From Dyadobacter fermentans (lineage in GTDB: Bacteria > Bacteroidota > Bacteroidia > Cytophagales > Spirosomataceae): a stretch of 64,000 bases of DNA. The stretch is from contig NZ_JAHXBN010000022.1 of the NCBI RefSeq assembly GCF_019924045.1, forward strand, positions 262,168 to 326,167. The letters run 5' to 3'. The position numbers and the translations under genes were made by a program. Of this stretch, positions 32,978-41,870 are shown piece by piece. The first letter of the stretch is position 1. The number at the start of each line of letters is the position of its first letter. The notes beneath the pieces are model-generated. The model made no database searches. It saw only the letters and a list, made by a program, of their open reading frames with translations, and was not told the DNA's origin.

Positions 32978-33364
32978 ATGAAAGAGAATTTCAAGGAAAA
33001 TCACCCCGAATGCCGGGAAATGATCCTGCCCGTACGGGACGCGCTGGATGTAATCAGCGGAAAATGGAAGATTTCGATCCTTATTGCCATGTCCCTGGGC
33101 AGCAAGAGGTTCATGGAATTGCAGAATGCCATTCCCAATATTACCCCGCGTATGCTATCGAAAGAGCTGAAAGAGCTGGAAATGAACCTGCTGGTAGAGC
33201 GCAAGGTGTACGATTCGTTCCCGCCCGTGATCGAGTATGAGCGCACTGCACATGCCCGCACGCTCGATCCGCTGATCGAGGAGCTTCGCAAATGGGGCGA
33301 ATACCACCGTCTGGTGATCACGGGTACCAATATCGAACACCCCGTAAAAGAATTACAGGATTGA
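32978..33364 (+). CDS. HxlR-family transcriptional regulator
   Basis: 128 residues. The winged-helix pattern is complete: CREMILPVRDALDVISGKWKISILIAMSLGSKRFMELQNAIPNITPRMLSKELKELEMNLLVERKVYDSFPPVIEYERTAHARTLDPLIEELRKWGEYH. The Cys near the start may sense redox or aldehydes, as in other HxlR members. It probably regulates nearby genes, such as the Dabb gene. Confidence 0.92.
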   Translation: MKENFKENHPECREMILPVRDALDVISGKWKISILIAMSLGSKRFMELQNAIPNITPRMLSKELKELEMNLLVERKVYDSFPPVIEYERTAHARTLDPLIEELRKWGEYHRLVITGTNIEHPVKELQD

Positions 33365-33420
33365 GGTAAACTTGCCCGCGGGGAGACTTTGTGATCTTGA
33401 AATTAAACTGTTTAAGTATA

Positions 33421-35169
33421 ATGAAGTTACTCCCTCATTTAGCGGCTTTGCTGGCGGCTGTTAGCTTGTATTTTTCGCCGGCGTGTGCGCAGCAGCATTC
33501 GGATGCGATTCGCTTGAACCAGATTGGGTTTTACCCGGCTGCACCCAAGGTAGCGGTTGTTGCGGCAGAGGCGGGCGGGGCATTTGAGGTGAAGGAGGCT
33601 AAGTCAGGGAAAACAGTTTTAAAAGGTGCGCTCGGGGATGTCCGGACGAGCCAGCATTCGGGGAAGCACACCCGTTTGGCGGATTTTAGCGCGGTACGGA
33701 AGCCGGGGACTTATGTGATTGAAATAGCAGGATTGGGAAAATCGGCTGCATTCAGCATTCGCAACCGTGTCCATCGAAATGTTGCCGAGGCGGCATTGAA
33801 AGGATTCTATTACCAGCGTGCTTCTATTGACCTTCCCGAAAAATATGCCGGCAAATGGGCGCGTCCCGCGGGGCACCCCGATGAGCACGTTCTTATTCAC
33901 GTATCGGCGGTTTCAGACGGGCGGCCGGAAAATACTGTAATTTCCTCGCCGAGAGGTTGGTATGATGCCGGCGATTATAACAAATACATCGTCAATTCCG
34001 GCATTACGATGGGAACATTGCTCTCGTTGTACGAGGATTATCCGCTCTATTTTGAAGATTTCAATACCAATATTCCCGAGAGTAATAACGGTGTACCCGA
34101 TTTGCTCGACGAGGTCGTCTGGAACCTGCGGTGGATGCTTACCATGCAGGACCCTGCCGATGGCGGCGTTTACCATAAGCTTACCAACCCGCGCTTTGAT
34201 GGGACGATTATGCCGGATGCCGCGAAAAATCCCCGCTATGTGGTGCAGAAAGGCACCGCAGCAACGCTCGATCTGGTAGCGGTGATGGCACAAGCCTCGC
34301 GGATATTCAAAAACTTTGACAACAAACTTCCAGGCTTGGCCGACTCGTGTGCGACAGCGGCTGTCAAAGGCTGGCAATGGGCTGAAAAGAATCCTGAGGT
34401 GATGTACAACCAGGGTGCGATGAACAAGGAGTTTGATCCCGACGTGGCGACCGGTGCTTACGGCGACCGGTCTGTGAAGGACGAGTGGATTTGGGCTGCG
34501 TGCGAGATGTATGCCACCACAGGCAAGCCGGAGTACATCCAAAATATTGATCTGGAATTGCAGCAGCCCATGGCTTTGCCTACTTGGAGCCAGGTGAAAA
34601 CTTTGGGGTACTACACTTTGCTTCGTTCGGCGGAGACCGTGAAATTACCTGCCGGGCAGTCCGGGGCATTGCGGGAAAACATCCTGAGTTATGCGAGCAA
34701 AATCGTGACCGACCTGGAAACTCAACCATACCATACCGTAATGGGCAAAACCGCGCAGGACTACGCCTGGGGCAGCAGTTCGGTAGCGGCCAACCAGGGT
34801 ATTGCATTACTGTATGCCTACCGGTTGTCAAACGACAAGAAATATCTGCACGCAGCGTTGGGCAACCTCGACTACCTGCTCGGTCGCAATGCAACCGGCT
34901 ATTGTTTCCTGACCGGCTTTGGCTCGCGGCGGATCATGCACCCGCATCATCGCCTTTCGATGGCGGATGGAGTCGCCGACCCGGTGCCGGGCTTGCTTTC
35001 CGGCGGGCCTAATCCAGGGCAGCAGGATAAATGCGCCGGATACCCGAACAAATTTGCGGACGAGTCGTTCACCGATAACGATTGTTCATACGCTTCCAAT
35101 GAGATCGCCATCAACTGGAATGCACCCATGGTTTATCTCGCCGCCGCATTGGAAGCAACGATGAAATAA
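33421..35169 (+). CDS. Glycoside hydrolase family 9 (endoglucanase-like)
   Basis: 582 residues from the ATG at 33421 (signal peptide MKLLPHLAALLAAVSLYFSPACAQQ); an earlier start at 33391 adds an odd ten residues. An N-terminal Ig-like CelD_N domain (LNQIGFYPAAPKVAVVAAEAGGAFEVKEAKSGKTVL) precedes the GH9 barrel. Catalytic residues are visible: DAGDYNKYIVN (two Asp, the base), HPHHR near 510, and the acid Glu in NEIAINWNAP near the C-terminus. It likely cleaves beta-1,4-glucans or similar beta-glycans outside the cytoplasm. It has no SusCD of its own nearby. Confidence 0.9.
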   Translation: MKLLPHLAALLAAVSLYFSPACAQQHSDAIRLNQIGFYPAAPKVAVVAAEAGGAFEVKEAKSGKTVLKGALGDVRTSQHSGKHTRLADFSAVRKPGTYVIEIAGLGKSAAFSIRNRVHRNVAEAALKGFYYQRASIDLPEKYAGKWARPAGHPDEHVLIHVSAVSDGRPENTVISSPRGWYDAGDYNKYIVNSGITMGTLLSLYEDYPLYFEDFNTNIPESNNGVPDLLDEVVWNLRWMLTMQDPADGGVYHKLTNPRFDGTIMPDAAKNPRYVVQKGTAATLDLVAVMAQASRIFKNFDNKLPGLADSCATAAVKGWQWAEKNPEVMYNQGAMNKEFDPDVATGAYGDRSVKDEWIWAACEMYATTGKPEYIQNIDLELQQPMALPTWSQVKTLGYYTLLRSAETVKLPAGQSGALRENILSYASKIVTDLETQPYHTVMGKTAQDYAWGSSSVAANQGIALLYAYRLSNDKKYLHAALGNLDYLLGRNATGYCFLTGFGSRRIMHPHHRLSMADGVADPVPGLLSGGPNPGQQDKCAGYPNKFADESFTDNDCSYASNEIAINWNAPMVYLAAALEATMK

Positions 35170-35176
35170 GCCCGGT

Positions 35177-35383
35177 TCAGGCCTTTTTGCCCTTTACCGG
35201 AACCGTTTCAGGCGTTTCATTATAGCCCTTCTTTTGGGTCATATTCACCTTCTCCGATTTCCGGATGGATTCCTGTTTGAGGAGTCCCGAAGGTTTCAGG
35301 CTATCGTCCTTTTGTTTCGACTTGCCTTTTGGGCCGCCCTGGCTTGGCGAACCTCCTTCCACATTGTTGGTTTGCGTTTTCAT
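35177..35383 (-). CDS. Small Lys-rich hypothetical protein
   Basis: 68 residues, low complexity (Gln, Ser, Gly and Lys: MKTQTNNVEGGSPSQGGPKGKSKQKDD...). Probably disordered. It ends eight bases from the GH9 stop on the opposite strand. It may be a nucleoid- or stress-linked small protein; not recognised. Confidence 0.5.
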   Translation of the reverse strand: MKTQTNNVEGGSPSQGGPKGKSKQKDDSLKPSGLLKQESIRKSEKVNMTQKKGYNETPETVPVKGKKA

Positions 35384-35505
35384 GGTTTTTCAGGTTTTGG
35401 TCGATCCTTGCAAATTCCGTTCCCGCCGGCGTTACTTTTTTAATGCTGTGCAGTAGAACGGCCTGCGGAGCCGACTCTTTATCACATCACAATCCAACAA
35501 ACCAG

Positions 35506-36864
35506 ATGAACCTTTTCAAATCGATTTCTCAGATACGCGATCTCCTCAAGTCCATCGATATCGATGCCGTTGCGAAGCTCTCACGCAAAGTGGACCTTAA
35601 CCAGTTAATGGGTGCAGTCTCCAAAATGAGTGAAGAGGACCTGGGCAAAATGCTGAAATTCATGCAAGCCGGTGCGAGCAAAAGGAAAGAGCCGCCCGTC
35701 GTGAATGGTGATTTTTATGAGCTCAGCGCTACGCTCAATCCCGAGGAACGTGAAATCCAGCTCAAAGTGCGGGAATTTATGGAAACGGAAATCCGGCCGA
35801 TTGCTAACTATTATTGGAACAATGCGCAGTTTCCCATGCACGTCATACCGCTGATGGCCAAGCTGAATATCTGCGGCCTTACTTACCACGGTTATGGCTG
35901 TGCCGGACGGTCGGCGTTGCTGGAAGGGTTTATCGCGATGGAAATGGCCCGCGTCGATTCATCGATTTCGACATTCTTCGGCGTGCATAGTGGCCTGGCA
36001 ATGGGCTCGATTTACCTTTGCGGCTCGGAGGAACAGAAACAGCAATGGCTGCCCGTCATGCAGCGCATGGAGCTGATCGGCGCTTTCGGACTTACCGAGC
36101 CTGAGGTAGGTTCCGGTGCCGCTGGCGGGCTCACCACCACCTGCAAGCGGGAAGGCGATGAATGGGTCATTAATGGGCAAAAGAAGTGGATCGGTAATGC
36201 CACTTTCTCGGACATTACGATTATCTGGGCGCGTAATGTGGACGATAACCAGGTGAAAGGATTTATCGTTCGCAAAGAAAATCCCGGTTTTAAAACCGAG
36301 AAAATGGAGGACAAAATGGCCCTGCGTACCGTGCAGAATGCATTGATTACTTTGACTGACTGCCGTGTGCCGGAATCAGATCGCCTTCAAAATGCGAACT
36401 CATTCAAAGACACTGCCAATGTCCTGCGTATGACGCGCGCAGGAGTAGCGTGGCAGGCAGTTGGCTGCGGACGCGGCGCGTACGAGCTGGCATTGAAATA
36501 CACCATGGAAAGAAAGCAGTTCGGGCGGCCGATAGCCGGTTTTCAGTTGGTACAAGACCTCCTGGTAACGATGCTCGGCGACCTGACGGCCATGCAGACG
36601 ATGGTTTACAGGTTGTCCCAATTGCAGGACACGGGCAATCTCGCCGACGAGCACGCGTCGCTCGCGAAGGTATTCTGCACGTTGCGCATGCGATCCATCG
36701 TGGACCATGCGCGCGAGCTGTTCGGGGGCAACGGCATATTGCTCGAATACGACATTGCCCGGTTCGTGGCCGATGCCGAAGCCATTTATTCTTACGAAGG
36801 CACGAAAGAAATCAACTCGCTGATCGTCGGCAGGGCAATTACAGGGGAGAGTGCGTTTGTATAG
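35506..36864 (+). CDS. Acyl-CoA dehydrogenase, glutaryl-CoA dehydrogenase-like
   Basis: 452 residues from the ATG at 35506 (MNLFKSISQIRDLLKS); the frame opens earlier but has no sensible leader. It starts with about 60 extra helical residues before the acyl-CoA dehydrogenase fold. Motifs are GAFGLTEPEVGSGAAGGLTTT (FAD and substrate loop), KKWIGNATFSDITIIWAR, ERKQFGRPIAGFQLVQ and the base EYDIARFVADAEAIYSYEGTKEINSLIVGRAITG. The YEGT-Glu and the IxxxxLIxGRAITG ending resemble glutaryl-CoA dehydrogenase. The true substrate cannot be told from sequence alone. Confidence 0.88.
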   Translation: MNLFKSISQIRDLLKSIDIDAVAKLSRKVDLNQLMGAVSKMSEEDLGKMLKFMQAGASKRKEPPVVNGDFYELSATLNPEEREIQLKVREFMETEIRPIANYYWNNAQFPMHVIPLMAKLNICGLTYHGYGCAGRSALLEGFIAMEMARVDSSISTFFGVHSGLAMGSIYLCGSEEQKQQWLPVMQRMELIGAFGLTEPEVGSGAAGGLTTTCKREGDEWVINGQKKWIGNATFSDITIIWARNVDDNQVKGFIVRKENPGFKTEKMEDKMALRTVQNALITLTDCRVPESDRLQNANSFKDTANVLRMTRAGVAWQAVGCGRGAYELALKYTMERKQFGRPIAGFQLVQDLLVTMLGDLTAMQTMVYRLSQLQDTGNLADEHASLAKVFCTLRMRSIVDHARELFGGNGILLEYDIARFVADAEAIYSYEGTKEINSLIVGRAITGESAFV

Positions 36865-36867
36865 TGT

Positions 36868-36906
36868 GAAAACAGGTACATGGGCCACTATAATGTGCCT
36901 GTTTTC
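36868..36906 (+). terminator. Bidirectional terminator-like hairpin
   Basis: GAAAACAGGTACAT faces ATGTGCCTGTTTTC (13 of 14 pair plus one wobble) with an 11-base loop. It lies between the convergent acyl-CoA dehydrogenase and thioredoxin-like genes and overlaps the stop of the latter. Confidence 0.75.
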
Positions 36907-38297
36907 ATTTTGTTAAGGCGTATTTCAAAGGATTCGTAGGCCATACCGGAAACCTTCTGCGCTTCTACCGCTTTGGTTTGCCATTCGATGGCGTCCTCTT
37001 TTCGGCCTAGTTTATAAAGTATGTGTGCATAGGTATCAATAAAATTCGGATCGCCCAGCCGATATGGGTTGGCAGCATTTGATCTTTTGGCATTGGATAA
37101 GTCCATTGATTTTTTGGACCAGGTCAATGCCTTTTCAAGCAATTCCTTATCACGCGTCAGCTCATAGAAATGATAGGCATGTTCATTGAGTTCCAGATAA
37201 ACGAACTGGGATGGTGGTGCTATGGCCATGGACATTACCGTTATGTCACGTTCCCGTTTGCCGCGTTTAGACATAAAAAAGGTTTGCTGCGCTTTAAAGG
37301 CAGCATCGTCCATAGCATTAAGGGAATCGACAGTTAACGGCATGTATTTGCTTTCGATCAGCTTTGCAGCGTTTTCAAAATACCGCCGCGTATCACCGAT
37401 CCGATAGTAGTATTTGACCATCCATTTGGCCGAATCGATTTCACCTTGAGACCGGTTTTTTCCCTGAGCTTCCCTGGCAAATTCAGCGATTTGCGAGGCC
37501 ATTTTATCGTCCCGCTTATGCACCGCTATACGGAATGAATTTTGAATGATTCCATCATTTATTGCCTTGCGGTCATTGGGTTTGGCTGAATTGAATATAC
37601 TGTCGGTTATCGATTTTGGTGTTTTGCTTTTGATCGTCTGATAGGCCAGGCTATTTACTGCGGGGAAAAATTCAAATATCCCTTTGACAATCTGAAAATT
37701 GCCAAGCGAATCGGGACTGAGTGAGGCAACATATTCGTCGAGAAGGTCATCGATTGCCATAGACGATTCCTGTTTCTTAACCATATATTCCCTCATGAAA
37801 GCGGATGTACGCACACCTGCTTTGTATTCTCTTTCGTAGTCGGGCAATTGCTTTTTCCCTTTGCGATCGAGTGCGAGTTCCGCACCGTTTAAATAAGTAT
37901 AGGAATCGCCGGTAGAGCCATTGTTTACATGCAGGATATTTCCCTCGGAATCTACATAAAGCGACATCAGCGAACTCATTATCCGGAACTTCTGTGCCAG
38001 ATTTTGACCGTTAAAGGTGCCTACATTGCAGCGAATGGAAATGAATTCTTCGTCGAAGGTCTTTTTAAGGATCGGGCTGCTAAAACCCATGGAAGCTACC
38101 TCGTTACACTGGACGCATTCACTGTTTTCGAAATGGATAAAAATAAGCTTATCCTGTTCTTTCGCTTGCTTGGAGAGTTGTCGCCAGGGTGTATTGGTAT
38201 CGATGAAAGTAATTTGAGCGCGACATTGAAAAGAGATTATCAGCGCAAATGCCAGTATAATTTGTCTCATTGACAACCGGATTGAAGTGTTTTTCAA
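36888..38297 (-). CDS. Thioredoxin-fold protein with helical repeat region
   Basis: 469 residues. A leader (MRQIILAFALIISFQCRAQ) suggests export. Residues about 40-140 are a thioredoxin-like domain (QDKLIFIHFENSECVQCNEVASMGFSS) with a CxxC pair at Cys61/Cys64, resembling DUF255/thioredoxin_7 proteins. The rest is alpha-helical, with repeated aromatic/Leu helices and a TPR-like end (DTYAHILYKLGRKEDAIEWQTKAVEAQ). Probably a periplasmic disulfide-linked or chaperone protein; the partner is unknown. Confidence 0.8.
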   Translation of the reverse strand: MKNTSIRLSMRQIILAFALIISFQCRAQITFIDTNTPWRQLSKQAKEQDKLIFIHFENSECVQCNEVASMGFSSPILKKTFDEEFISIRCNVGTFNGQNLAQKFRIMSSLMSLYVDSEGNILHVNNGSTGDSYTYLNGAELALDRKGKKQLPDYEREYKAGVRTSAFMREYMVKKQESSMAIDDLLDEYVASLSPDSLGNFQIVKGIFEFFPAVNSLAYQTIKSKTPKSITDSIFNSAKPNDRKAINDGIIQNSFRIAVHKRDDKMASQIAEFAREAQGKNRSQGEIDSAKWMVKYYYRIGDTRRYFENAAKLIESKYMPLTVDSLNAMDDAAFKAQQTFFMSKRGKRERDITVMSMAIAPPSQFVYLELNEHAYHFYELTRDKELLEKALTWSKKSMDLSNAKRSNAANPYRLGDPNFIDTYAHILYKLGRKEDAIEWQTKAVEAQKVSGMAYESFEIRLNKMKTGTL

Positions 38298-38435
38298 ATG
38301 TAATTTAAATTTTGTAACCGAATGTTAAAATAATATAAACCTCGCGTCAAGGCAAAAGAGCATGCCTGACTATTTACAACCGTTTTGATAAATACAGTGT
38401 CTCGTTTTCAAATCACCTACACCTGTTCCCGACCC

Positions 38436-38801
38436 ATGAAAAAACTTCTCCTTTCTCTTTTTCTGGTATTTGCATTTTCCTGCAAAGAAAAAACGGTCTC
38501 GTCGACGCTCGAAGTCTGCGGTGTAAAAGATCCCGTTCGCAATCTTCCATGGCTGAAAGCGAAGATCGATTCGTTGAAGACGGAAAAACAGGATCATATG
38601 CTCACGGTGACGGTCGGGGAGTACAAAGGCGAAATCATTTTTGATTACACCATACTTTATATGTCTTGCAACATTTGCACGGTGTTTCGCTGCGACGGCA
38701 CCCGCGTCGACCTTTCGAAACTGACACAAGAAGAAATGCAGGAATTTACGAAAACGGTCCGGGGAGATAGGCGGGGTCCTGTAATCTGGCCGCAGAAGTA
38801 G
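38436..38801 (+). CDS. Small lipoprotein of unknown function
   Basis: 121 residues from the ATG at 38436. The lipoprotein signal MKKLLLSLFLVFAFSCKEK (Cys16) is clear. The mature part (SSTLEVCGVKDPVRNLPWLKAKIDSLK, then FDYTILYMSCNICTVFRCDGTRV) has Cys at CNIC and RC. The DPxxNLPWLKxxID pattern is frequent in Bacteroidota lipoproteins of unknown role. Confidence 0.75.
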   Translation: MKKLLLSLFLVFAFSCKEKTVSSTLEVCGVKDPVRNLPWLKAKIDSLKTEKQDHMLTVTVGEYKGEIIFDYTILYMSCNICTVFRCDGTRVDLSKLTQEEMQEFTKTVRGDRRGPVIWPQK

Positions 38802-38867
38802 CCCGCATTCTTGCCTTTCCGCAGCGCCGGGTGTAATTTGTGCCGCTCAACTCAACCCGTTACCAAA

Positions 38868-39314
38868 GTGCGCCAACCCATTACCATCCGCCGCGCATCC
38901 GCTGCCGACCGTGAGATCCTTTATCATATGATATGCAGCCTCGAAAATACGATTCTCGACCGGCCGGGATTCGACGCAGCTTTTGATCGCAACGTGGCAA
39001 ACCCGAATATCAGTTACTTCCTCGCCGAACTGGATGGGAAGCCCATTGGAATCGTTAGCTGCCACATTCAGCCGCTTTTGCATCACGCTGCGCTGGTGTC
39101 GGAGATCCAGGAGATGTATGTTGAACCGGAATATCGCTCGCAACAGGTGGGGAAAGCATTGATGGAGCACGTCACAGCATTTGCAAAAGGAGAGGGGGCC
39201 ATTCAAATGGAAGTCACTTCACGCGCCACGCGGGAGCAGGCGCACAGGTTCTACCAGCGCGAGGGGTTCGAAAAGTCGCATGTAAAGCTGGTCAGATATT
39301 TCAAAAACGAGTAA
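38868..39314 (+). CDS. GNAT-family N-acetyltransferase
   Basis: About 148 residues from the GTG at 38868 (VRQPITIRRASAADREILYHMI); a longer open frame from 38811 adds an unlikely Cys-rich start. The GNAT fold shows the acetyl-CoA loop EIQEMYVEPEYRSQQVGKALMEHVTAFAKGEGAIQMEV and the closing AHRFYQREGFEKSHVKLVRYF. Substrate unknown. A terminator follows at once. Confidence 0.9.
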   Translation: MRQPITIRRASAADREILYHMICSLENTILDRPGFDAAFDRNVANPNISYFLAELDGKPIGIVSCHIQPLLHHAALVSEIQEMYVEPEYRSQQVGKALMEHVTAFAKGEGAIQMEVTSRATREQAHRFYQREGFEKSHVKLVRYFKNE

Positions 39315-39347
39315 AAAAAGCACCGGGCCAACGTCCCGGTGCTTTTT
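39315..39347. terminator. Bidirectional intrinsic terminator
   Basis: AAAAAGCACCGGG pairs with CCCGGTGCTTTTT around CCAACGT. With A and T runs on both sides it can terminate the GNAT gene and the convergent gene at 39385. Confidence 0.93.
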
Positions 39348-39384
39348 GCATTACCCTAAACCTTCAACTATAACCTTTAAAATC

Positions 39385-39777
39385 TTAGTATCTGTCTCTG
39401 TGACGACCATCGCGGGACCAACGGTCGCGGTCGCGGCTCAGGCGGCGGGTATCCGACATCAGCTCGTGCAGGTCGTTGCGGAGAATTCTTTCCTCACGGT
39501 TCGACAAGCGACCGTGGCGGGCAAAGTGGCGTTCCTTGTCTTCGATATTCTCGTAGCGGTTCATGAGCATGTTCGCCTCACGGGAAGTGAGGGTACCCCA
39601 TTGCACACCGTTGGCTATATTTTGTCGTGCTTCTCTTTGAAGTCTGTTGATGTCAGACATTCTTTCACGGCTGTAACCGTCGCGGTAGCCGTCACGATCG
39701 TAACGGGGACCATATTGGGCGGAAGCATTGGTGAATCCTAATGCGAGAACCACTGCGGCAAAAAGTATCTTTTTCAT
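39385..39777 (-). CDS. Secreted Arg/Asp/Tyr-rich small protein
   Basis: 130 residues with a signal peptide (MKKILFAAVVLALGFTNASA). The mature part is a charged, repetitive helical protein (YDRDGYRDGYSRERMSDINRL, SREANMLMNRYENIEDKERHFARHGRLSNREERILRNDLHELM). It resembles small periplasmic stress-linked proteins of Bacteroidota without a named family. Function unknown. Confidence 0.7.
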   Translation of the reverse strand: MKKILFAAVVLALGFTNASAQYGPRYDRDGYRDGYSRERMSDINRLQREARQNIANGVQWGTLTSREANMLMNRYENIEDKERHFARHGRLSNREERILRNDLHELMSDTRRLSRDRDRWSRDGRHRDRY

Positions 39778-39895
39778 AACCCAAAAGTTTTAATGTTTGT
39801 GGGTTAGAGGGCTACCGGCCGCAGAGGTTTAAAAGGGGATTGTTAACGATTGTTAAGCCAATATAAGGCCTTGAATGCCAGTAGCAGTTGGAAGA

Positions 39896-40651
39896 TCAAG
39901 ATCTCACAGCAACCGATTCGGGCTGGATTACCTTCCTGATTTCTTCCTGGGTCTGCGCCAGTACTTCTTCCACTTTCCTTCCGGCGGGTTCGATGCCGGG
40001 GAGTACCGTGAAACTTAATCTGCAGAATGATTTCAGGGGGAAAATGCCCTTTGGATTCATTGCGCCTGTGCCATCGATCGCAACCGGAACAATGAGCGCG
40101 TCCGGAGCGCGTTTGAGCAAAGTCGCTACCCCGCCCGACTGGAACTGTTTCATGTCGCCGCTGGCAGTTCGGGTTCCTTCGGGGAAAATAATCGCCGAAG
40201 CCTTTTCATCATGGATCAGCTTGCCGAGGCGCGCGATTTCGGTAATGGCTTGCTTGCCGTCTTTGCGATTGATCAGCGCCGCGCCGCTCTTCCGCAGGTT
40301 ATAGGAAATGCTCGGAACGCCTTTTGCGAGCTCTATTTTGGAAACGAACCGCGGGCTGTATTTCCGCATGTACCAATAAATGGGGGAGATGTCGTAGCTG
40401 CTCTGGTGGTTGGCTACGAATATAAGCGGCCGGTCGTTGGGCAGCTGGGCAAGGTTTTTGAGCTTAATACTCGCACCGGTCAGATAGAGGCCGAATGTGA
40501 GGGAAAAATTAAGCCAGTCGACCGACACTTTGTGCGCCTTTTTGCCGAAGACGTTGAATGCGATGACCTGTATAACGTGGAAAACTAATAGGGTAATGCC
40601 GAAATGGATCAGGTAGAGGGCACTCAGAACGTAATCGAGGATTTTTTTCAT
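39896..40651 (-). CDS. plsC: 1-acyl-sn-glycerol-3-phosphate acyltransferase
   Basis: 251 residues. N-terminal membrane segment (VLSALYLIHFGITLLVFHVIQVIAF). Acyltransferase motif I is NHQSSYD near residues 81-87 (catalytic HxxxxD), and motif III is IIFPEGTRTASGDM near 152-165. It makes phosphatidic acid in phospholipid synthesis at the inner membrane. It is divergent to the desaturase across a palindrome-containing promoter, so joint control by a lipid sensor is likely (inference). Confidence 0.88.
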   Translation of the reverse strand: MKKILDYVLSALYLIHFGITLLVFHVIQVIAFNVFGKKAHKVSVDWLNFSLTFGLYLTGASIKLKNLAQLPNDRPLIFVANHQSSYDISPIYWYMRKYSPRFVSKIELAKGVPSISYNLRKSGAALINRKDGKQAITEIARLGKLIHDEKASAIIFPEGTRTASGDMKQFQSGGVATLLKRAPDALIVPVAIDGTGAMNPKGIFPLKSFCRLSFTVLPGIEPAGRKVEEVLAQTQEEIRKVIQPESVAVRS

Positions 40652-40713
40652 TCTTATTTTTTTTGCAAAAATAGTCTAAATCTGTTTTGGTTACTCCAAA
40701 TTCTAAAACGCGA

Positions 40714-40729
40714 AATGACAATTGTCATT
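40714..40729. promoter_or_regulatory. 16-bp palindrome AATGACAATTGTCATT in the plsC/desaturase promoter
   Basis: A perfect two-fold palindrome lies in the 141-base divergent gap, 62 bases upstream of plsC and 63 bases upstream of the desaturase. TGACAATTGTCA-type sites suit a dimeric TetR-like or similar repressor. Both neighbours make membrane lipids, so a fatty-acid-responsive regulator is a good guess. Confidence 0.6.
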
Positions 40730-40792
40730 CAAAACTTACGTATAATTCACGTTATTTGTAAAATAGTCAATAGTGTTTAAATCGAAATACCA

Positions 40793-41782
40793 ATGGATAT
40801 TACGCTTTCAGCTGAAAGGCTTGAAGTAATGAAACATATAGGCAAAGACCTCGACGGGCTGATTGGAGAATACCTGAAACCGATCGAGGAAAACTGGCAA
40901 CCAGCTGATTTTCTGCCCGATGCTACCCGGGAGAATTTTTTGCATGAAGTGAAGCTTTTGCAGGAAAGCTGCCGTGATTTGCCTTATGACTACATTGCCG
41001 TGCTGATCGGGGACACGATTACGGAAGAGGCGCTGCCTACTTACGAATCCTGGCTGGTGGATGTGATCGGTGTCAACCAGGTCGACGAGCCGGAATCCGG
41101 CTGGGTGAAGTGGGTGCGTGCCTGGACGGCCGAAGAAAACCGCCACGGCGACTTGCTCAACAAGTACCTCTACCTCTCGGGCCGTGTGAATATGCGTGCG
41201 ATGGAGGTTTCCACACAGTATCTCATCGCCGATGGTTTCGATATCGGCACCGACCGTGACCCTTACCGGAACTTCATTTATACTTCATTCCAGGAGCTGG
41301 CGACTAACGTTTCGCACCGTCGCACGGCTACGCTCGCGAAGAAATTCGGGAATCCGCATTTATCGAAAATATGTGGTGTGATCGCTTCCGACGAAATGCG
41401 GCATGCGAAGGCTTACAAGACGTTCGTAACCCGGATCCTGGAAGTCGACCCATCGGAGCTGATGCTGGCTTTGGAAGATATGATGAGGAAGAAGATCGTG
41501 ATGCCGGCGCATTTTATGCGGGAAACCGGTGTGAAAATGGGCGAGACTTTCTCCCACTTCTCCGACGCCGCACAACGCCTGGGCGTATATACGACGCTGG
41601 ACTACATCGATATTCTGGAAGACTTATTGAAAGAATGGAATATCGGCTCCGTGCGCGACATGAACGAGAAAGCAGAAAAAGCGAGAGACTATCTGATGGC
41701 CCTCCCCGCGCGACTCAGAAGAATAGCAGACCGTACCCGCATTCCGGATCTCGCATATGAGTTTAGCTGGATAAGCCGGTGA
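40793..41782 (+). CDS. Acyl-ACP desaturase (stearoyl-ACP delta-9 type)
   Basis: 329 residues. The diiron box is complete: two ExxH units, EENRHGD near residues 111-117 and DEMRHAKAY near 202-210, plus the matching Glu of the helices before them (EEALPTYE, FQELAT). This is the soluble di-iron plant/actinobacterial class, forming monounsaturated fatty acids on ACP with O2. It shares a divergent promoter with plsC, which fits lipid-membrane adjustment. Confidence 0.92.
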   Translation: MDITLSAERLEVMKHIGKDLDGLIGEYLKPIEENWQPADFLPDATRENFLHEVKLLQESCRDLPYDYIAVLIGDTITEEALPTYESWLVDVIGVNQVDEPESGWVKWVRAWTAEENRHGDLLNKYLYLSGRVNMRAMEVSTQYLIADGFDIGTDRDPYRNFIYTSFQELATNVSHRRTATLAKKFGNPHLSKICGVIASDEMRHAKAYKTFVTRILEVDPSELMLALEDMMRKKIVMPAHFMRETGVKMGETFSHFSDAAQRLGVYTTLDYIDILEDLLKEWNIGSVRDMNEKAEKARDYLMALPARLRRIADRTRIPDLAYEFSWISR

Positions 41783-41790
41783 AGAAACAG

Positions 41791-41859
41791 AATGGTCTAT
41801 GGTCCATGGTCTGTGGTCGGTTTACGAACGCGACCATGGACCGCAGACCATCGACCATT
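41791..41859. repeat. Inverted repeat with heptamer arms (ATGGTCn)
   Basis: Left arm: four 7-mers ATGGTCT, ATGGTCC, ATGGTCT, GTGGTCG (41792-41819). Right arm: four 7-mers CGACCAT, GGACCGC, AGACCAT, CGACCAT (41831-41858), with an 11-base loop. It lies between the convergent desaturase and T9SS genes and may work as a terminator. The tandem make-up of both arms is shared with elements in the iol operon. Confidence 0.75.
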
Positions 41860-41870
41860 GCCTTACTTCA

